Positions 54,267 through 63,832 of a DNA stretch of 64,000 nucleotides are shown here, in pieces. Position 1 is the first letter of the stretch. Each line of letters opens with the position of its first letter. The stretch is from Methylocella silvestris BL2 (GTDB taxonomy: Bacteria > Pseudomonadota > Alphaproteobacteria > Rhizobiales > Beijerinckiaceae), in contig NC_011666.1 of the NCBI RefSeq assembly GCF_000021745.1, forward strand, positions 2,304,501 to 2,368,500, in the 5' to 3' direction. A program made the translations under genes and the position numbers. The notes beneath the pieces were generated by a model. That model ran no database searches, had not been told where the DNA came from, and worked only from the letters and a program-made list of their open reading frames with translations.

Positions 54267-55185
54267 ACCCTTGCCCTTGCCGCCCAGATCGCATCCGAAA
54301 AGAGTCTTCGAAAGATTAGGCGCCCGCAGCATGACAGACAACGCCAATCATGAAAGGTCAAAAAAAGCCGCGACTTGGGATCGCGGGGCCGGAGGCGACG
54401 CGGATCGTTGATCGGTTTGCCGTTTTGGCCATTTCTTTGCCTAACGAGCTGCTATCCTCAAGCATAATCGATACCGGGGTCGCGGCGGATGGGATGGACC
54501 ATCTCTCGCTGCAAGCAGCTTGAGACCCGGGTCTGGCCACTGACGCGGACCGGAAGATCCATTTTTGCCTGCGCCTCGACGAAAGCCTTATAAAGTATCT
54601 CATTGCCGATGGCTTTGGGGCGCGCTTCTCAAGCCGCCGCACCTGCGATCTGCAGGCCCCCATTGGTCCGGTCCCGCGGCTGTCGAGGCTCGCAGGAGGT
54701 GGTCTGGCCGCCGCCAGCCACCATTCCTCGACGATCCGCAATGCGGAGCCGGCGGCCGCTTCTTTCGTCGATATCATCGATTTGCCAAATCTTCGACATA
54801 AGCGCTATCTTCGGGAACGTCGCTGAGCCTTTCCTGATCTCCCCGGAGCGGCGGCTTGCCCTGATCCCGGTGTCGGGTCGCAAGCGCGCTACCCCGAGCC
54901 ATGGCCGCCGGTGCGTCACATGGTTTAACGGACGATCCGGCCGCCAACGCTTCCAGCATGAGGCCGAGACGCCAAAACTCTGGTCGCCGTCGGGATATCG
55001 GAAATGTAGGCCCGGCGGCGACGGTGATCCTGAAATACGTAAACAGGCGCTATGGGAGGAGTCGCCCAAGCGCCTCAATGTCGAGCGCGATCGCGGAGCC
55101 TCGACGCAATGCTGATATGTTTCGGGCAGCCCACACGTTGGGATTACTGCCGTGAAGTGAGGACAGGACGGCGAGCGCGGGTATC
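54267..55185. other. Large gap between the divergent regulators
   Basis: 919 bp without a supported gene, containing both regulator promoters. Frames on both strands (for example 54629-55078 minus) are shadow-like. A plus-strand stretch at 54540-54800 stays open in another frame (CLRLDESLIKYLIADGFGAR) and could be part of a decayed gene, but no family is recognised. Confidence 0.4.
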
Positions 55186-58056
55186 ATGGCAAATCGCACC
55201 GAACCATTGAGCGGAGAGGCGGTGCTTTTTGGCCCCTATCGCCTTTCTGCAAGCGAGCGGCTGCTCTCTAGAGATGGAGCGCCGGTCGCCATCAGTGGCA
55301 GGGCCCTGGACATACTTATCGCCCTGATCGAACGAGCAGGCGAGGTCGTAAGCGTACAGGAACTGCTCGATCGCGTTTGGCCACAAACAATCGTTGAGGA
55401 ACCCAATCTTCGTGTGCACATCGCGACACTTCGTCGGGTGCTGGGCAACGACAGCCAGGGATCACGATATGTCATAAACGTGCCGCGGCGCGGCTATTCC
55501 ATCGTGACGCCGCTGTACCGCTTAGCGCGCGAAGGCGCCGTAGCCATCGACGCCACGGTAATTTCCGAACGCCAGCCCTCCCTTCCGACACCGCTGCAAT
55601 CGATGATCGGCAGGAGCGGGACCGTCGCGGAGTTGTCTGTCCAAATCTTGTCGAAGCGTTTCATTAGCGTAATTGGACCAGGCGGCATCGGAAAAACCAC
55701 TGTGGCGGTCGCGGTTGCCCACGCGGTTCGCCAACACTTTGGCGATGACTCGGTGTTTTTTGTCGACCTGAGCTCGATCGCAGATAAGGAAGACGTGGCG
55801 AGCGCCGTCGCGGCCGCAATCGGCTGTTCCGTCCCGGGTGTTGATCCAGAGCCGTTCATACTTGCCTTTCTGGCCAACAAGCACTTTCTCATTGTGTTTG
55901 ACGGTTGCGAGCATGTGATAGAGGCCGCCGCGCCTTTGGCCGCGCGTCTCGTCGGCGGAGCGCCTTCGGGGCGCTTTTTGGCGACCAGCCGAGAGGCGTT
56001 GCGCATCGAGGGCGAGGAGGCGTATCTGCTATCGGCACTCGAAGGCCCGGCTAAGGACACACCTTCGGCCGACGAGGCAATTGCCTCACCAGCCATTCAG
56101 CTTTTTATGGAGAGGGCAACTTCTGCCGGTTATTCGATTGAACTCAGTGACAGCGATGCGCCGATTGTGGCAGACATCTGCCGTCGGTTAGATGGCATCC
56201 CCCTGGCAATCGAGCTTGCTGCGAGCCGGGTCGGGGTCTACGGCATCCTGGGGACCGCCGATCTTCTCGATCACGATGCTGCGCTGCAGTTGCAAGGCCT
56301 AAGGAGCGCCGCGCCGCGACACCGAACGCTGCAGGCGATGCTGGACTGGAGCTTCAGACTGTTGTCGCGGGATGAGCAGCAAATTCTTTGCATGCTGTCA
56401 GTCTTTGTCGGCACGTTCACCTGGCGTGCGGTACTAGCGGTCGCAGGACCCGTCGAAGCAGAAACGAAGGGCTTAGCCGCCGCAGTTAGCGGCCTTGTCG
56501 ATAAGTCTCTCGTCTCCGTCTCATCAACGAGCAGACCTGTATGTTACCGGCTTTTGGATACCACCCGAATATATGCAGCTTCTATGCTCAAGGATCGTGG
56601 CCATGAGGAGGCAGTCGCTGAGAGACACGCCTCGTTCTTTGTTGACTTTCTCAAAGAAGTCACAAACGGAGGTTCGGAGTTTGATGGCCGCGAAGCGGCG
56701 AACTACATACCTCACCTCGGGAACATTCGCAAAGCGCTGGCATGGAGTTTTTCCAGTTTAGGCAACGAATCGATCGGACTCGAACTCGCCGCCCTAGCGG
56801 GCCCCCTCTTTCTGGGACTGTCGCAATTCGGCGAGTGCCAGCGATGGTGCCGTCGGGCCATGTCCAAGTTGAGTGTCAGCGAGCGAGGCGCCCGGCGAGA
56901 ACTTCAGCTTGCGTACTTGCTTGCGCGCTCGGCAGTGTATATTACGGGCGATATCGAGGACGTCAGGGCGATATTTGACCATGCCCTCGGTTTATCCACG
57001 AAATTTCAGGACACTCGTAGTCAACTCAATTTGCTCGCGGACCTTAATGTTGTCCTAACTCGCCGTGGCGATTTCAAAGGAGCGCTCGCGGCCGCGAAGG
57101 AAAGCGCCACCCTGGCCGACCGCGCAGGGGGCTCTGTTGAGAAAGTGCTGGCCGAGTGGATGCTGGGAGCATCCTATCACGCTTCGGGCGATCAGGCGGC
57201 CGCGCTGCGCCATTGTAACCTTGGCTTTCGGCTGGCTTCACACGCGACCTTGAAGCAGTTCGACTTACTGAGTGAAGCGCGCGCTCGATTTGCCCTCGCT
57301 CGATCGCTATGGCTTCAGGGTTTTCCGAATCAAGCTTTAGACTCTGCGCGTCAGGCGATCAGTCAAATGGCGAGATACCGCCATCATGTTTCCTATTGTT
57401 TCGTGCTCGTCTATACTATTCCTGTTTTCTTGTGGTGCGGTGATCTTGTAGCTGCGGATGAACTCGTCGAGGTCGCCATCGCTCATGCAACCAAATACTC
57501 GCTTTCTGTCTTTCAGACCATTGCTCGCGCGCAAAAAGGCGAACTCATCCTGGCGAATGGCGATGTGTCAGAGGGACTGAAAATATTACAAGACGCATAC
57601 AGGGAAATGCTTGTTGATTCTTACCACATCGTAGCCTCATCGACATGCTGCGTATTGGCGAAAGCGCTTGCAAGCGCAGGGCGGGGAGAGGAAGCGCGGT
57701 CCGTGCTCCATGCTGCGCTCACGCGCGCTGAGCGGGTTGACGAACAATGTTGGCGGCCAGATTTGTTGCGAACGCATGGCGAGATCCTGCTTATGCTACC
57801 GGAGCCGGAGAGCGCTGGAGGGGAACAGTTGCTCCTCAGCGCCATAGATTGCGCCAGGAAGCAATCCGCGCTCGGGTGGGAGCTTAAAGCCGCAATCCCT
57901 CTCGCGCGAATGTGGCACGAGAATGCCAGGAGCGACGCTGCGTATTTGATGCTGGAGGGGATTTATGGCCGGTTCACGGAAGGATTCGCGACCCACGATC
58001 TAACCGCCGCGCGCCTCCTTCTGGAGGAATGCCGCCCGTCTATTATCGGCCGCTAA
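55186..58056 (+). CDS. Winged-helix/ATPase transcriptional regulator 2
   Basis: A 956-residue regulator. Residues 10-105 are an OmpR-type winged helix (ALDILIALIERAGEVVSVQEL, VEEPNLRVHIATLRRVLG, VPRRGYSIV). About 130-400 is an AP/NB-ARC-like ATPase (SVIGPGGIGKTTVAVAVAH; HFLIVFDGCEHVIE; LATSREALRIEGE; GIPLAIELAASRVGVYG). The rest is TPR-like helices (KVLAEWMLGASYHASGDQAAALRHC). It divergently faces regulator 1 and precedes the decarboxylase-oxidase operon, with the 32-bp element between them. Such proteins act as ligand- and ATP-gated activators; the signal is unknown. Confidence 0.9.
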   Translation: MANRTEPLSGEAVLFGPYRLSASERLLSRDGAPVAISGRALDILIALIERAGEVVSVQELLDRVWPQTIVEEPNLRVHIATLRRVLGNDSQGSRYVINVPRRGYSIVTPLYRLAREGAVAIDATVISERQPSLPTPLQSMIGRSGTVAELSVQILSKRFISVIGPGGIGKTTVAVAVAHAVRQHFGDDSVFFVDLSSIADKEDVASAVAAAIGCSVPGVDPEPFILAFLANKHFLIVFDGCEHVIEAAAPLAARLVGGAPSGRFLATSREALRIEGEEAYLLSALEGPAKDTPSADEAIASPAIQLFMERATSAGYSIELSDSDAPIVADICRRLDGIPLAIELAASRVGVYGILGTADLLDHDAALQLQGLRSAAPRHRTLQAMLDWSFRLLSRDEQQILCMLSVFVGTFTWRAVLAVAGPVEAETKGLAAAVSGLVDKSLVSVSSTSRPVCYRLLDTTRIYAASMLKDRGHEEAVAERHASFFVDFLKEVTNGGSEFDGREAANYIPHLGNIRKALAWSFSSLGNESIGLELAALAGPLFLGLSQFGECQRWCRRAMSKLSVSERGARRELQLAYLLARSAVYITGDIEDVRAIFDHALGLSTKFQDTRSQLNLLADLNVVLTRRGDFKGALAAAKESATLADRAGGSVEKVLAEWMLGASYHASGDQAAALRHCNLGFRLASHATLKQFDLLSEARARFALARSLWLQGFPNQALDSARQAISQMARYRHHVSYCFVLVYTIPVFLWCGDLVAADELVEVAIAHATKYSLSVFQTIARAQKGELILANGDVSEGLKILQDAYREMLVDSYHIVASSTCCVLAKALASAGRGEEARSVLHAALTRAERVDEQCWRPDLLRTHGEILLMLPEPESAGGEQLLLSAIDCARKQSALGWELKAAIPLARMWHENARSDAAYLMLEGIYGRFTEGFATHDLTAARLLLEECRPSIIGR

Positions 58057-58427
58057 CAATAAGTGCTTATTCTGCTGTCAAGCTGTCTGCTATTAAAAAC
58101 GCGAAGGTCGAGACGTTACGCAGGCCTCTTGTCGTGCTGTTCTGTATTCCTGTTGCCGCAATTAGACCCCGGAAGCATCTGCGTTTCGTCAGGCGCTGGC
58201 GACCATGTCAGAAAGCGTTCTCCTCGTTTATCGAGGCAGATCGCGAAGCACGGCGGGGGTTAATCAGGAGGCTTTTGGGGTACGCCAATCAGCGAATGCT
58301 CCGAAAAAGTTTTTCTTTACAAAATTTACCAACGTAAAACTCGCGCTGAGGGCAGTCTGACGCGATCCTTTCATGAGCGACCAAACGAACGTAAGTGGCT
58401 CGAGGGTCAGGAAGGATTTGTGCGGAT
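58057..58427. other. Leader region of the decarboxylase-oxidase operon
   Basis: A 371-bp gap without a supported gene. It contains the 32-bp element at 58315-58346, 81 bp before the first start codon. AT content is higher around the element, as expected for a promoter. Confidence 0.5.
58315..58346 (+). promoter_or_regulatory. 32-bp element, copy upstream of the adc-poxB operon
   Basis: Exact copy of 51290-51321 in inverse orientation on the chromosome but the same orientation toward the gene it precedes. The pentamers TTTAC (58316-58320), TTTAC (58325-58329) and GTAAA (58334-58338) give 4-bp spacers. The similarity fades quickly on both sides, so the match is not part of a longer duplication. 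Confidence 0.8.
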
Positions 58428-59228
58428 ATGCTCATGGGCTATACGGTTCCGCTCAGCCCGCAAGGACGTTCAGAGCTAACGCCGGCGCCTCCCTGGCACT
58501 ATTCATGCGACTGCATTGCCATCGAGTATTGGGCCGACCCGCTCGCTGTCGCCGCACTCCTGCCGCCCGGTCTCGCACCAGACGAGAGTTCCCACGGACG
58601 CGCTTTTTTCTGGTTCATCGATTGGCAGTTCACAGGCTCCAATGATGAGGTGACCGATCCGGCCCGTTATCAGTACCGAGAGGCTCTCGTGCTCATCGAG
58701 GCGCGCCTTGACGGACGGCAGGTCAATCATTGCCCATACTGCTTTGTGAACAATGACGCCGCCATTACGCGCTGCTGGATCCAAGGCTATCCTGCCAAAT
58801 TGGGCAATATCTTTCAGACTCGAAGCTTCGCTGCGCCAAGTCTTGCCGCCGCACCGATCGTCAGGGGAAGCCGCTTCGGCGCCAGTATTTCGGCGCATGG
58901 CGAGCGCATGGCGACCGCCCGCATTCAGCTGGAGGAAAAAATCGATGATGCGCGATCTGTTTTCAGCCGCCCAACCACTATGCGTCGCTACTTCCCAAAC
59001 TTGGCCGCAAGCCGACGTGAAGGACCTGCCGTCGACGAACTCGTTCTATCCCTGATGGACGATCTGCTATTTACGGATGTCTGGGCTGGATCCGCCGAAC
59101 TGGCGCTACCCGTCGTAGCAGGCGAGGACATGCACATGATTGCGCCGCTACGGGTTGGTCGCGGCTATCGCTTCGGCATGGCTTACTCCGTGACAGACCT
59201 CCCGGTTCTGAAGAACTACATCGCCTAG
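58428..59228 (+). CDS. Acetoacetate-decarboxylase-family enzyme
   Basis: A 266-residue protein of the ADC family. VNNDAAITRCWIQGYPAKLGNIF aligns with the active-site region of acetoacetate decarboxylase, where the Schiff-base Lys follows EGYP; here it reads QGYPAK. The N-terminus (LAPDESSHGRAFFWFIDWQF) and the GRGYRFGMAYSVTDLPVL end also fit. Family members decarboxylate acetoacetate or act on other keto acids, so the substrate is not certain. The ATG at 58428 is used. It leads an operon with poxB-like and cydAB genes. Confidence 0.8.
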   Translation: MLMGYTVPLSPQGRSELTPAPPWHYSCDCIAIEYWADPLAVAALLPPGLAPDESSHGRAFFWFIDWQFTGSNDEVTDPARYQYREALVLIEARLDGRQVNHCPYCFVNNDAAITRCWIQGYPAKLGNIFQTRSFAAPSLAAAPIVRGSRFGASISAHGERMATARIQLEEKIDDARSVFSRPTTMRRYFPNLAASRREGPAVDELVLSLMDDLLFTDVWAGSAELALPVVAGEDMHMIAPLRVGRGYRFGMAYSVTDLPVLKNYIA

Positions 59229-59303
59229 AGATCCACGAGCCCTGGACACAATGCGGGACATCGTCGGTGTTTCCAACGGCCATCGTCAATAAAAGGTACA
59301 GAA

Positions 59304-61022
59304 ATGAGCAAGAAAGTTGCCGACGTATTGGTGGAGACGCTTGTTTCTGCCGGCGTCAAGAACTGCTACGGGATCGTCGGCGACACGATGAACCAGATCG
59401 CGCATTCAATCGATCGCAGCAGCATCGATTTCGTGCATATGCGGCATGAAGAAGCAGGCGCTTTCGCTGCCGCCGCTGAGGCGCAGCTGACGGGAGGTCT
59501 GGCTGCGTGCGCTGGCACCTGTGGCCCCGGCAGTCTCCATTTCATCAATGGCCTTTACGAGGCCAATCGTAACCGCGCCCCGGTAGTTCTCATTGCGACC
59601 CAGATCGTGCGCCGCGACCTTGGCTTCGATTCCATTCAGGAGGTGGATTTCAAGGATGTCTTCAGGGGCTGCAGCGTCTACTGCGACATGATTTTGACCC
59701 CGGAGCATGCCCGCCGCAAGACAGTCGCTGCTTGCCAGGCTGCGTTGACGAAACAGGGCGTGGCCGTCCTCGTGGTGCCCGCCGATGTAGCCAATGCCGC
59801 AGCCCCCGATGAGCCGCCTTACGCCATTCACACCCGTCGCCCCGTAGTTCGCCCCAGCGACGCCGACCTTGAAGCGATCGCCGCCATCCTGAACTCGAGC
59901 GAAGCGATCACCATCTATGCAGGCTCCGGCTGTGAAAACGCACACGACGAAGTCGTGGCGACAGCGGCCAAGTTGAAGGCCCCGATGGCGCACACCTCGC
60001 GCGGCAAGGACTTCCTGGAGTACAACAATCCTTACAATGTCGGAATGACCGGCATTATCGGCGGCGCTCCCGGCTATCACGCTGTTCTGGACTGCGACGT
60101 CCTGCTGCTGCTTGGCGCAGATTTCGCGTGGGGGCAATTCTACCCGGACAACGCCAGGATTATTCAGATCGACATCAATCCAACTCATCTTGGACGACGC
60201 CATCCGGTCGAGATTGGTCTTGTCGGCAGTATCGCGGCGACGCTGGAAGCCCTGCTGCCTCGGATCAGGCAGCATCCCGACAACGCGTTCCTGAAAGCCT
60301 GCCTTCATCGTTACGACAAGGAAAAGGCAACAGACAAAGCTGAACGCCCGGAGCATGGCGACGCCGCCATCTCTGGCGTCCATTTGACCAAGGTCATCAA
60401 CAAATATGCCGCTGAAGACGCGCTGTTTGCCTCCGACGATGGCACGCCGACCGTTTGGATGACCCGCCATATTGACACGGCTGGCAAGCGGCGCACCTTC
60501 GCCAGCCTGCTGCATGGCACCATGGCCGGCGGGATGCCGTCGGCGCTCGGACTGCAGAAGTGCCAGCCTGGCCGCCAGGTGATCTCGTTGTCCGGGGATG
60601 GCGGGCTCGCCATGCTGTTCGGCGACCTTCTGACAACTGTGCAGGAGAATTTGCCGATCAAGATCGCGGTCTACGACAACGGCAAGCTTGGCTTCGTCGA
60701 TATCGAGCAAAAGGCGGCGGGACTGGTCCCGGTCTTTACGGATCTCAAGAATCCCGACTTCGGCGCAGTAGCCACGGCGATGGGCTTGTGGGGCGCAAGC
60801 ATATCGAAAGTCGGCGAGTTGGAGGAGGCGGTGCAGGAATGGCTGGCCCAGAAAGGACCGGCGCTGCTGCATGTGAAGGTTAAACCTATGGAGCTGGTGA
60901 TGCCCCCCACGCCCTTCGTGCAGCCCGACGCTATCATCGGAATGGCCGTGTACAGCGCGAAGGCGGTGCTGCAGGGCAAAGGGCACGATGTCTGGGAGAT
61001 GGTGATCGACAACATCCCTTAA
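59304..61022 (+). CDS. poxB: Pyruvate oxidase/quinone-dependent pyruvate dehydrogenase
   Basis: A 572-residue thiamine-diphosphate flavoenzyme of the PoxB type, which turns pyruvate into acetate and CO2 and passes electrons to ubiquinone. RHEEAGAFAAAAEAQLTGGLA has the catalytic Glu, TCGPGSLHFINGLYEA the flavin-side block, and GDGGLAMLFGDLLTTVQENLPIKI with DNGKLG the ThDP-Mg motif. The C-terminus after about 540 resembles the membrane-binding end of PoxB. It lies 75 bp after the ADC gene and 88 bp before cydA, so a single operon is likely. Confidence 0.85.
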   Translation: MSKKVADVLVETLVSAGVKNCYGIVGDTMNQIAHSIDRSSIDFVHMRHEEAGAFAAAAEAQLTGGLAACAGTCGPGSLHFINGLYEANRNRAPVVLIATQIVRRDLGFDSIQEVDFKDVFRGCSVYCDMILTPEHARRKTVAACQAALTKQGVAVLVVPADVANAAAPDEPPYAIHTRRPVVRPSDADLEAIAAILNSSEAITIYAGSGCENAHDEVVATAAKLKAPMAHTSRGKDFLEYNNPYNVGMTGIIGGAPGYHAVLDCDVLLLLGADFAWGQFYPDNARIIQIDINPTHLGRRHPVEIGLVGSIAATLEALLPRIRQHPDNAFLKACLHRYDKEKATDKAERPEHGDAAISGVHLTKVINKYAAEDALFASDDGTPTVWMTRHIDTAGKRRTFASLLHGTMAGGMPSALGLQKCQPGRQVISLSGDGGLAMLFGDLLTTVQENLPIKIAVYDNGKLGFVDIEQKAAGLVPVFTDLKNPDFGAVATAMGLWGASISKVGELEEAVQEWLAQKGPALLHVKVKPMELVMPPTPFVQPDAIIGMAVYSAKAVLQGKGHDVWEMVIDNIP

Positions 61023-61110
61023 AGCGCCGGTGTTTAGCCCTTGCGGGATTTGTGAACTTTCACGCCCCCATTGGCTTTTTCTTTCCGGGACTCAAGAGGG
61101 ATCCATCCCG

Positions 61111-62529
61111 ATGGATATCACGGCGCTGCTCCTGTCCCGCATCCAGTTCGCGGTAACAATTTCTTTCCATATCATCTTCCCGGCCTTCACGGTCGGGTTA
61201 GCCGCGTGGCTGTGCGTGCTGGAAGCGCGATGGCTTGTCACCGGAAGGCCCGTCTATCGACGCCTGTTCGACTTCTGGCGCGGAATCTTCGCGGTCGCGT
61301 TTGGGATGGGCGTGGTCTCGGGCATCGTCATGGCGTTCCAGTTCGGCACCAATTGGAGCGAACTCTCCAGAAGAACTGGCGCCATCCAGGGTCCGCTTCT
61401 GCTCTATGAAAGTTTCACAGCCTTCGCGCTTGAAGCCAGTTTCTTTGGGGTATTGATGTTTGGCAGGGAGCGCGTGCCAAAATGGTTTTTCTTTTTTTCT
61501 TGCGCGATGGTGGCGCTCGGAACGACTTTGTCTTCGTTCTGGATCATGGTCAACAATAGTTGGATGCAATGGCCGGTAGGCTACCAAGAGCTGCCGTCGG
61601 GCGTGTTCGAGCCCACCAGTTGGTTCGATATCATCTTCAGCTCCGTGGTGTGGGTGCGATTTCCACACATGTTGCTGGCAGCCTATATCACCTCCTCCTT
61701 CTGTATCGCTGCGACCGGGGCGTGGCATCTGCTGCGCGGCGCGTTCAAGGCTGAGGCCGAGATTATGCTGCGCATGTCTCTCGGTTTGGCTGCGGTCCTG
61801 GTGCCAGCGCAGATGCTGGTCGGGCATCTCGTCGGCGACTACACACACGATAAGCAGCCAGCCAAGTTCGCAGCCATCGAGGCGCGCTGGAATGACGAGC
61901 AGCCCGCTTCCGAAGTTTTGATCGCCTGGCCCAACGAAAAGACCGAATCGAATGACTATGCGATCAGCATCCCCTATCTCGGCAGCCTGATCGGCTCGAT
62001 GAGCCTGACCGCCAAGGAAGTCGGTCTTAAGAGCTCTCCTCCCGAAGATCGTCCGCCAGTGTTGATTCCCTTCTTCGCCTTTCGAGTAATGGTCGGATGC
62101 GGGCTGCTGATGCTCGCGCTCGCATGGTATGGCAGCCTGCAGATCGTTCGTCGACGTATCGAAGGACAACGCGGCCTGCTCATTGCGATCTTTCTTTCCT
62201 TTCCGATTGGCTTCATCGCGACGCTGACGGGCTGGTTTACCGCGGAAGTCGGCCGACAGCCCTGGACCGTTTACGGTTTGCTGCGAACCGCGGATGCTGC
62301 AACGCCCTTCCTTACCGCGCCGGAGGTTGCCGCAACACTAGCCATCTTCTCCGTCGTCTACAGCGTGATCTTCGCTGCTGGCGCCGCCTTTATCCTTCGC
62401 CTGCTTCGCCGCGGCCCAGTGTCACGCCCCATGCCAGAGCCGGGTGAAAGTAACCCAAAACGACCCCTTTCAATTCCCATTGACAGGCCGAGCCTGATTC
62501 CCCGCGCCGATCGTCCAACCGAGGGGTAA
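61111..62529 (+). CDS. cydA: Cytochrome bd-type quinol oxidase subunit I
   Basis: A 472-residue polytopic oxidase subunit. LSRIQFAVTISFHIIFPAFTVGLAAW carries the haem-ligand His of the N-terminus, FQFGTNWSELSRRTGAIQGPLL the conserved GTNW block, and NNSWMQWPVGYQ and WFTAEVGRQPW the quinol-oxidation and haem regions. The Q-loop is of the short type, as in cyanide-insensitive (CioA) oxidases. The ATG is at 61111, and cydB follows after 3 bp. It reoxidises quinol made by PoxB. Confidence 0.93.
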   Translation: MDITALLLSRIQFAVTISFHIIFPAFTVGLAAWLCVLEARWLVTGRPVYRRLFDFWRGIFAVAFGMGVVSGIVMAFQFGTNWSELSRRTGAIQGPLLLYESFTAFALEASFFGVLMFGRERVPKWFFFFSCAMVALGTTLSSFWIMVNNSWMQWPVGYQELPSGVFEPTSWFDIIFSSVVWVRFPHMLLAAYITSSFCIAATGAWHLLRGAFKAEAEIMLRMSLGLAAVLVPAQMLVGHLVGDYTHDKQPAKFAAIEARWNDEQPASEVLIAWPNEKTESNDYAISIPYLGSLIGSMSLTAKEVGLKSSPPEDRPPVLIPFFAFRVMVGCGLLMLALAWYGSLQIVRRRIEGQRGLLIAIFLSFPIGFIATLTGWFTAEVGRQPWTVYGLLRTADAATPFLTAPEVAATLAIFSVVYSVIFAAGAAFILRLLRRGPVSRPMPEPGESNPKRPLSIPIDRPSLIPRADRPTEG

Positions 62530-62532
62530 TTT

Positions 62533-63540
62533 ATGACCGAATTCTGGACGGCCGTACTCGCCTTCACCATCCTGCTATACGTGCTGCTCGATGGCTTCGA
62601 TCTCGGCGTTGGCATGCTGCTTGCGCTGATGCCCAATGATCGCGGCAGGCGCCATATGTTGGCCGCCATAGCGCCGGTCTGGGATGGCAACGAGACGTGG
62701 CTGGTTGTGACTGCCACAATCCTGTTTGGCGTGTTCCCGCTGGTATACTCAATTCTGCTGTCCGCTTTTTATCTGCCCGTGTTCGTCATGCTGGCCGGAT
62801 TGATCCTGCGTGGGGTCTCGTTCGAATTTCGTGAAAAGAGCCCGCACCACCGGGCTTTTTGGGATAGTTGTTTCATTCTGGGTTCGCTTGTTGCGTCCTT
62901 CATCCAGGGAATGATGATCGGCGCGCTGGTCGAGGGTTTGCCGGTCGAGAACGGCCGCTACGCCGGGGGACCCTTCGGGTGGCTCTCATCTTTCGCCCTG
63001 CTGTGCGGAGCGGGCCTTTGTGTAGGCTATGCCTTGCTCGGCGCCGGCTGGCTGACTCGAAAGACGACGCAAGACGTGCAGGCTCTCGCCTTTGGCATCC
63101 TGCCGAGTCTTCTCGCGGGCGTGCTCGCCTTCCTCGCCATCATCTTCGTCTATTCGCTACTTCTGGATCTTGCTGTCATGCACCGCTGGCGCGAACGGCC
63201 GGTGCTCTTCGTGTTTCCGCTGATGGGGATCGCCGCCTGCGTGATCATGGCGGTTTCAATCCGGCGCCGCCGAGAATTGTTGCCGTTTCTCAGCGGCGCC
63301 AGTATCTTCGCTGCCGCATTCTTGACCCTGGCTGTTTCGTTCTATCCCTACATGATCCCCTTCTCGGTAACTATTGCGGAGGCAGCGGCGCCGCGGTCAA
63401 GTCAAGCATTTATGTTTTGGGGCGCCGGCCTGATTGTTCTCCCAATCACAATCATCTACACACTGGTCGTTTACTTTGTCTTCAAGGGGAAGGTGATCGA
63501 CCTCGAGTCTTACGACGAGGGGCCGCCTGTTTCCGATTGA
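62533..63540 (+). CDS. cydB: Cytochrome bd-type quinol oxidase subunit II
   Basis: A 335-residue subunit II with about eight membrane spans. LLYVLLDGFDLGVGMLLAL, APVWDGNETWLVV and LRGVSFEFREK are the classic CydB/CioB blocks. The C-terminus (ITIIYTLVVYFVFKGKV) ends in a short charged tail. Tightly spaced after cydA. No cydX-like small gene was seen, although a frame of that size could be missed. Confidence 0.93.
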   Translation: MTEFWTAVLAFTILLYVLLDGFDLGVGMLLALMPNDRGRRHMLAAIAPVWDGNETWLVVTATILFGVFPLVYSILLSAFYLPVFVMLAGLILRGVSFEFREKSPHHRAFWDSCFILGSLVASFIQGMMIGALVEGLPVENGRYAGGPFGWLSSFALLCGAGLCVGYALLGAGWLTRKTTQDVQALAFGILPSLLAGVLAFLAIIFVYSLLLDLAVMHRWRERPVLFVFPLMGIAACVIMAVSIRRRRELLPFLSGASIFAAAFLTLAVSFYPYMIPFSVTIAEAAAPRSSQAFMFWGAGLIVLPITIIYTLVVYFVFKGKVIDLESYDEGPPVSD

Positions 63541-63832
63541 CGCCCACACGCGCCAACGGCATCCTCCTCGAGCTTTTTCACCAGGCGACGCCGAATCTGT
63601 CCAGCTGAGTAGCAATCCACATGAGCTGACCGCCTAGTCACGACCGGCTTTGCCTTAACGGCCTGCTGAGGATGACTAACGGTCGTACCATCGGCCACCG
63701 CGCGTCGACGACAGGCTGGCGCTGCCTTCCGGATGGGCATCGGTAGAGCAAAAATGACTGGCTACCTTGGCGCCCAAAGATCAACCTGCGGCTCCGGTCA
63801 CCCGGAGGAGAACAGGGAGAAGGATTTTGATC
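63541..63832. other. Gap after cydB
   Basis: 292 bp without a supported gene. No clear terminator or repeat is seen. The next gene has a GGAGGAG and an AGGGAGAAGGA upstream, so it has its own ribosome-binding site. Confidence 0.4.

Noticed and set aside
51290-58346. Composite transposon with 32-bp terminal inverted repeats
   Set aside because: The copies are in opposite orientation around both regulators, but no transposase is inside, flanks show no target duplication, and placement in the two operon leaders fits regulation better.
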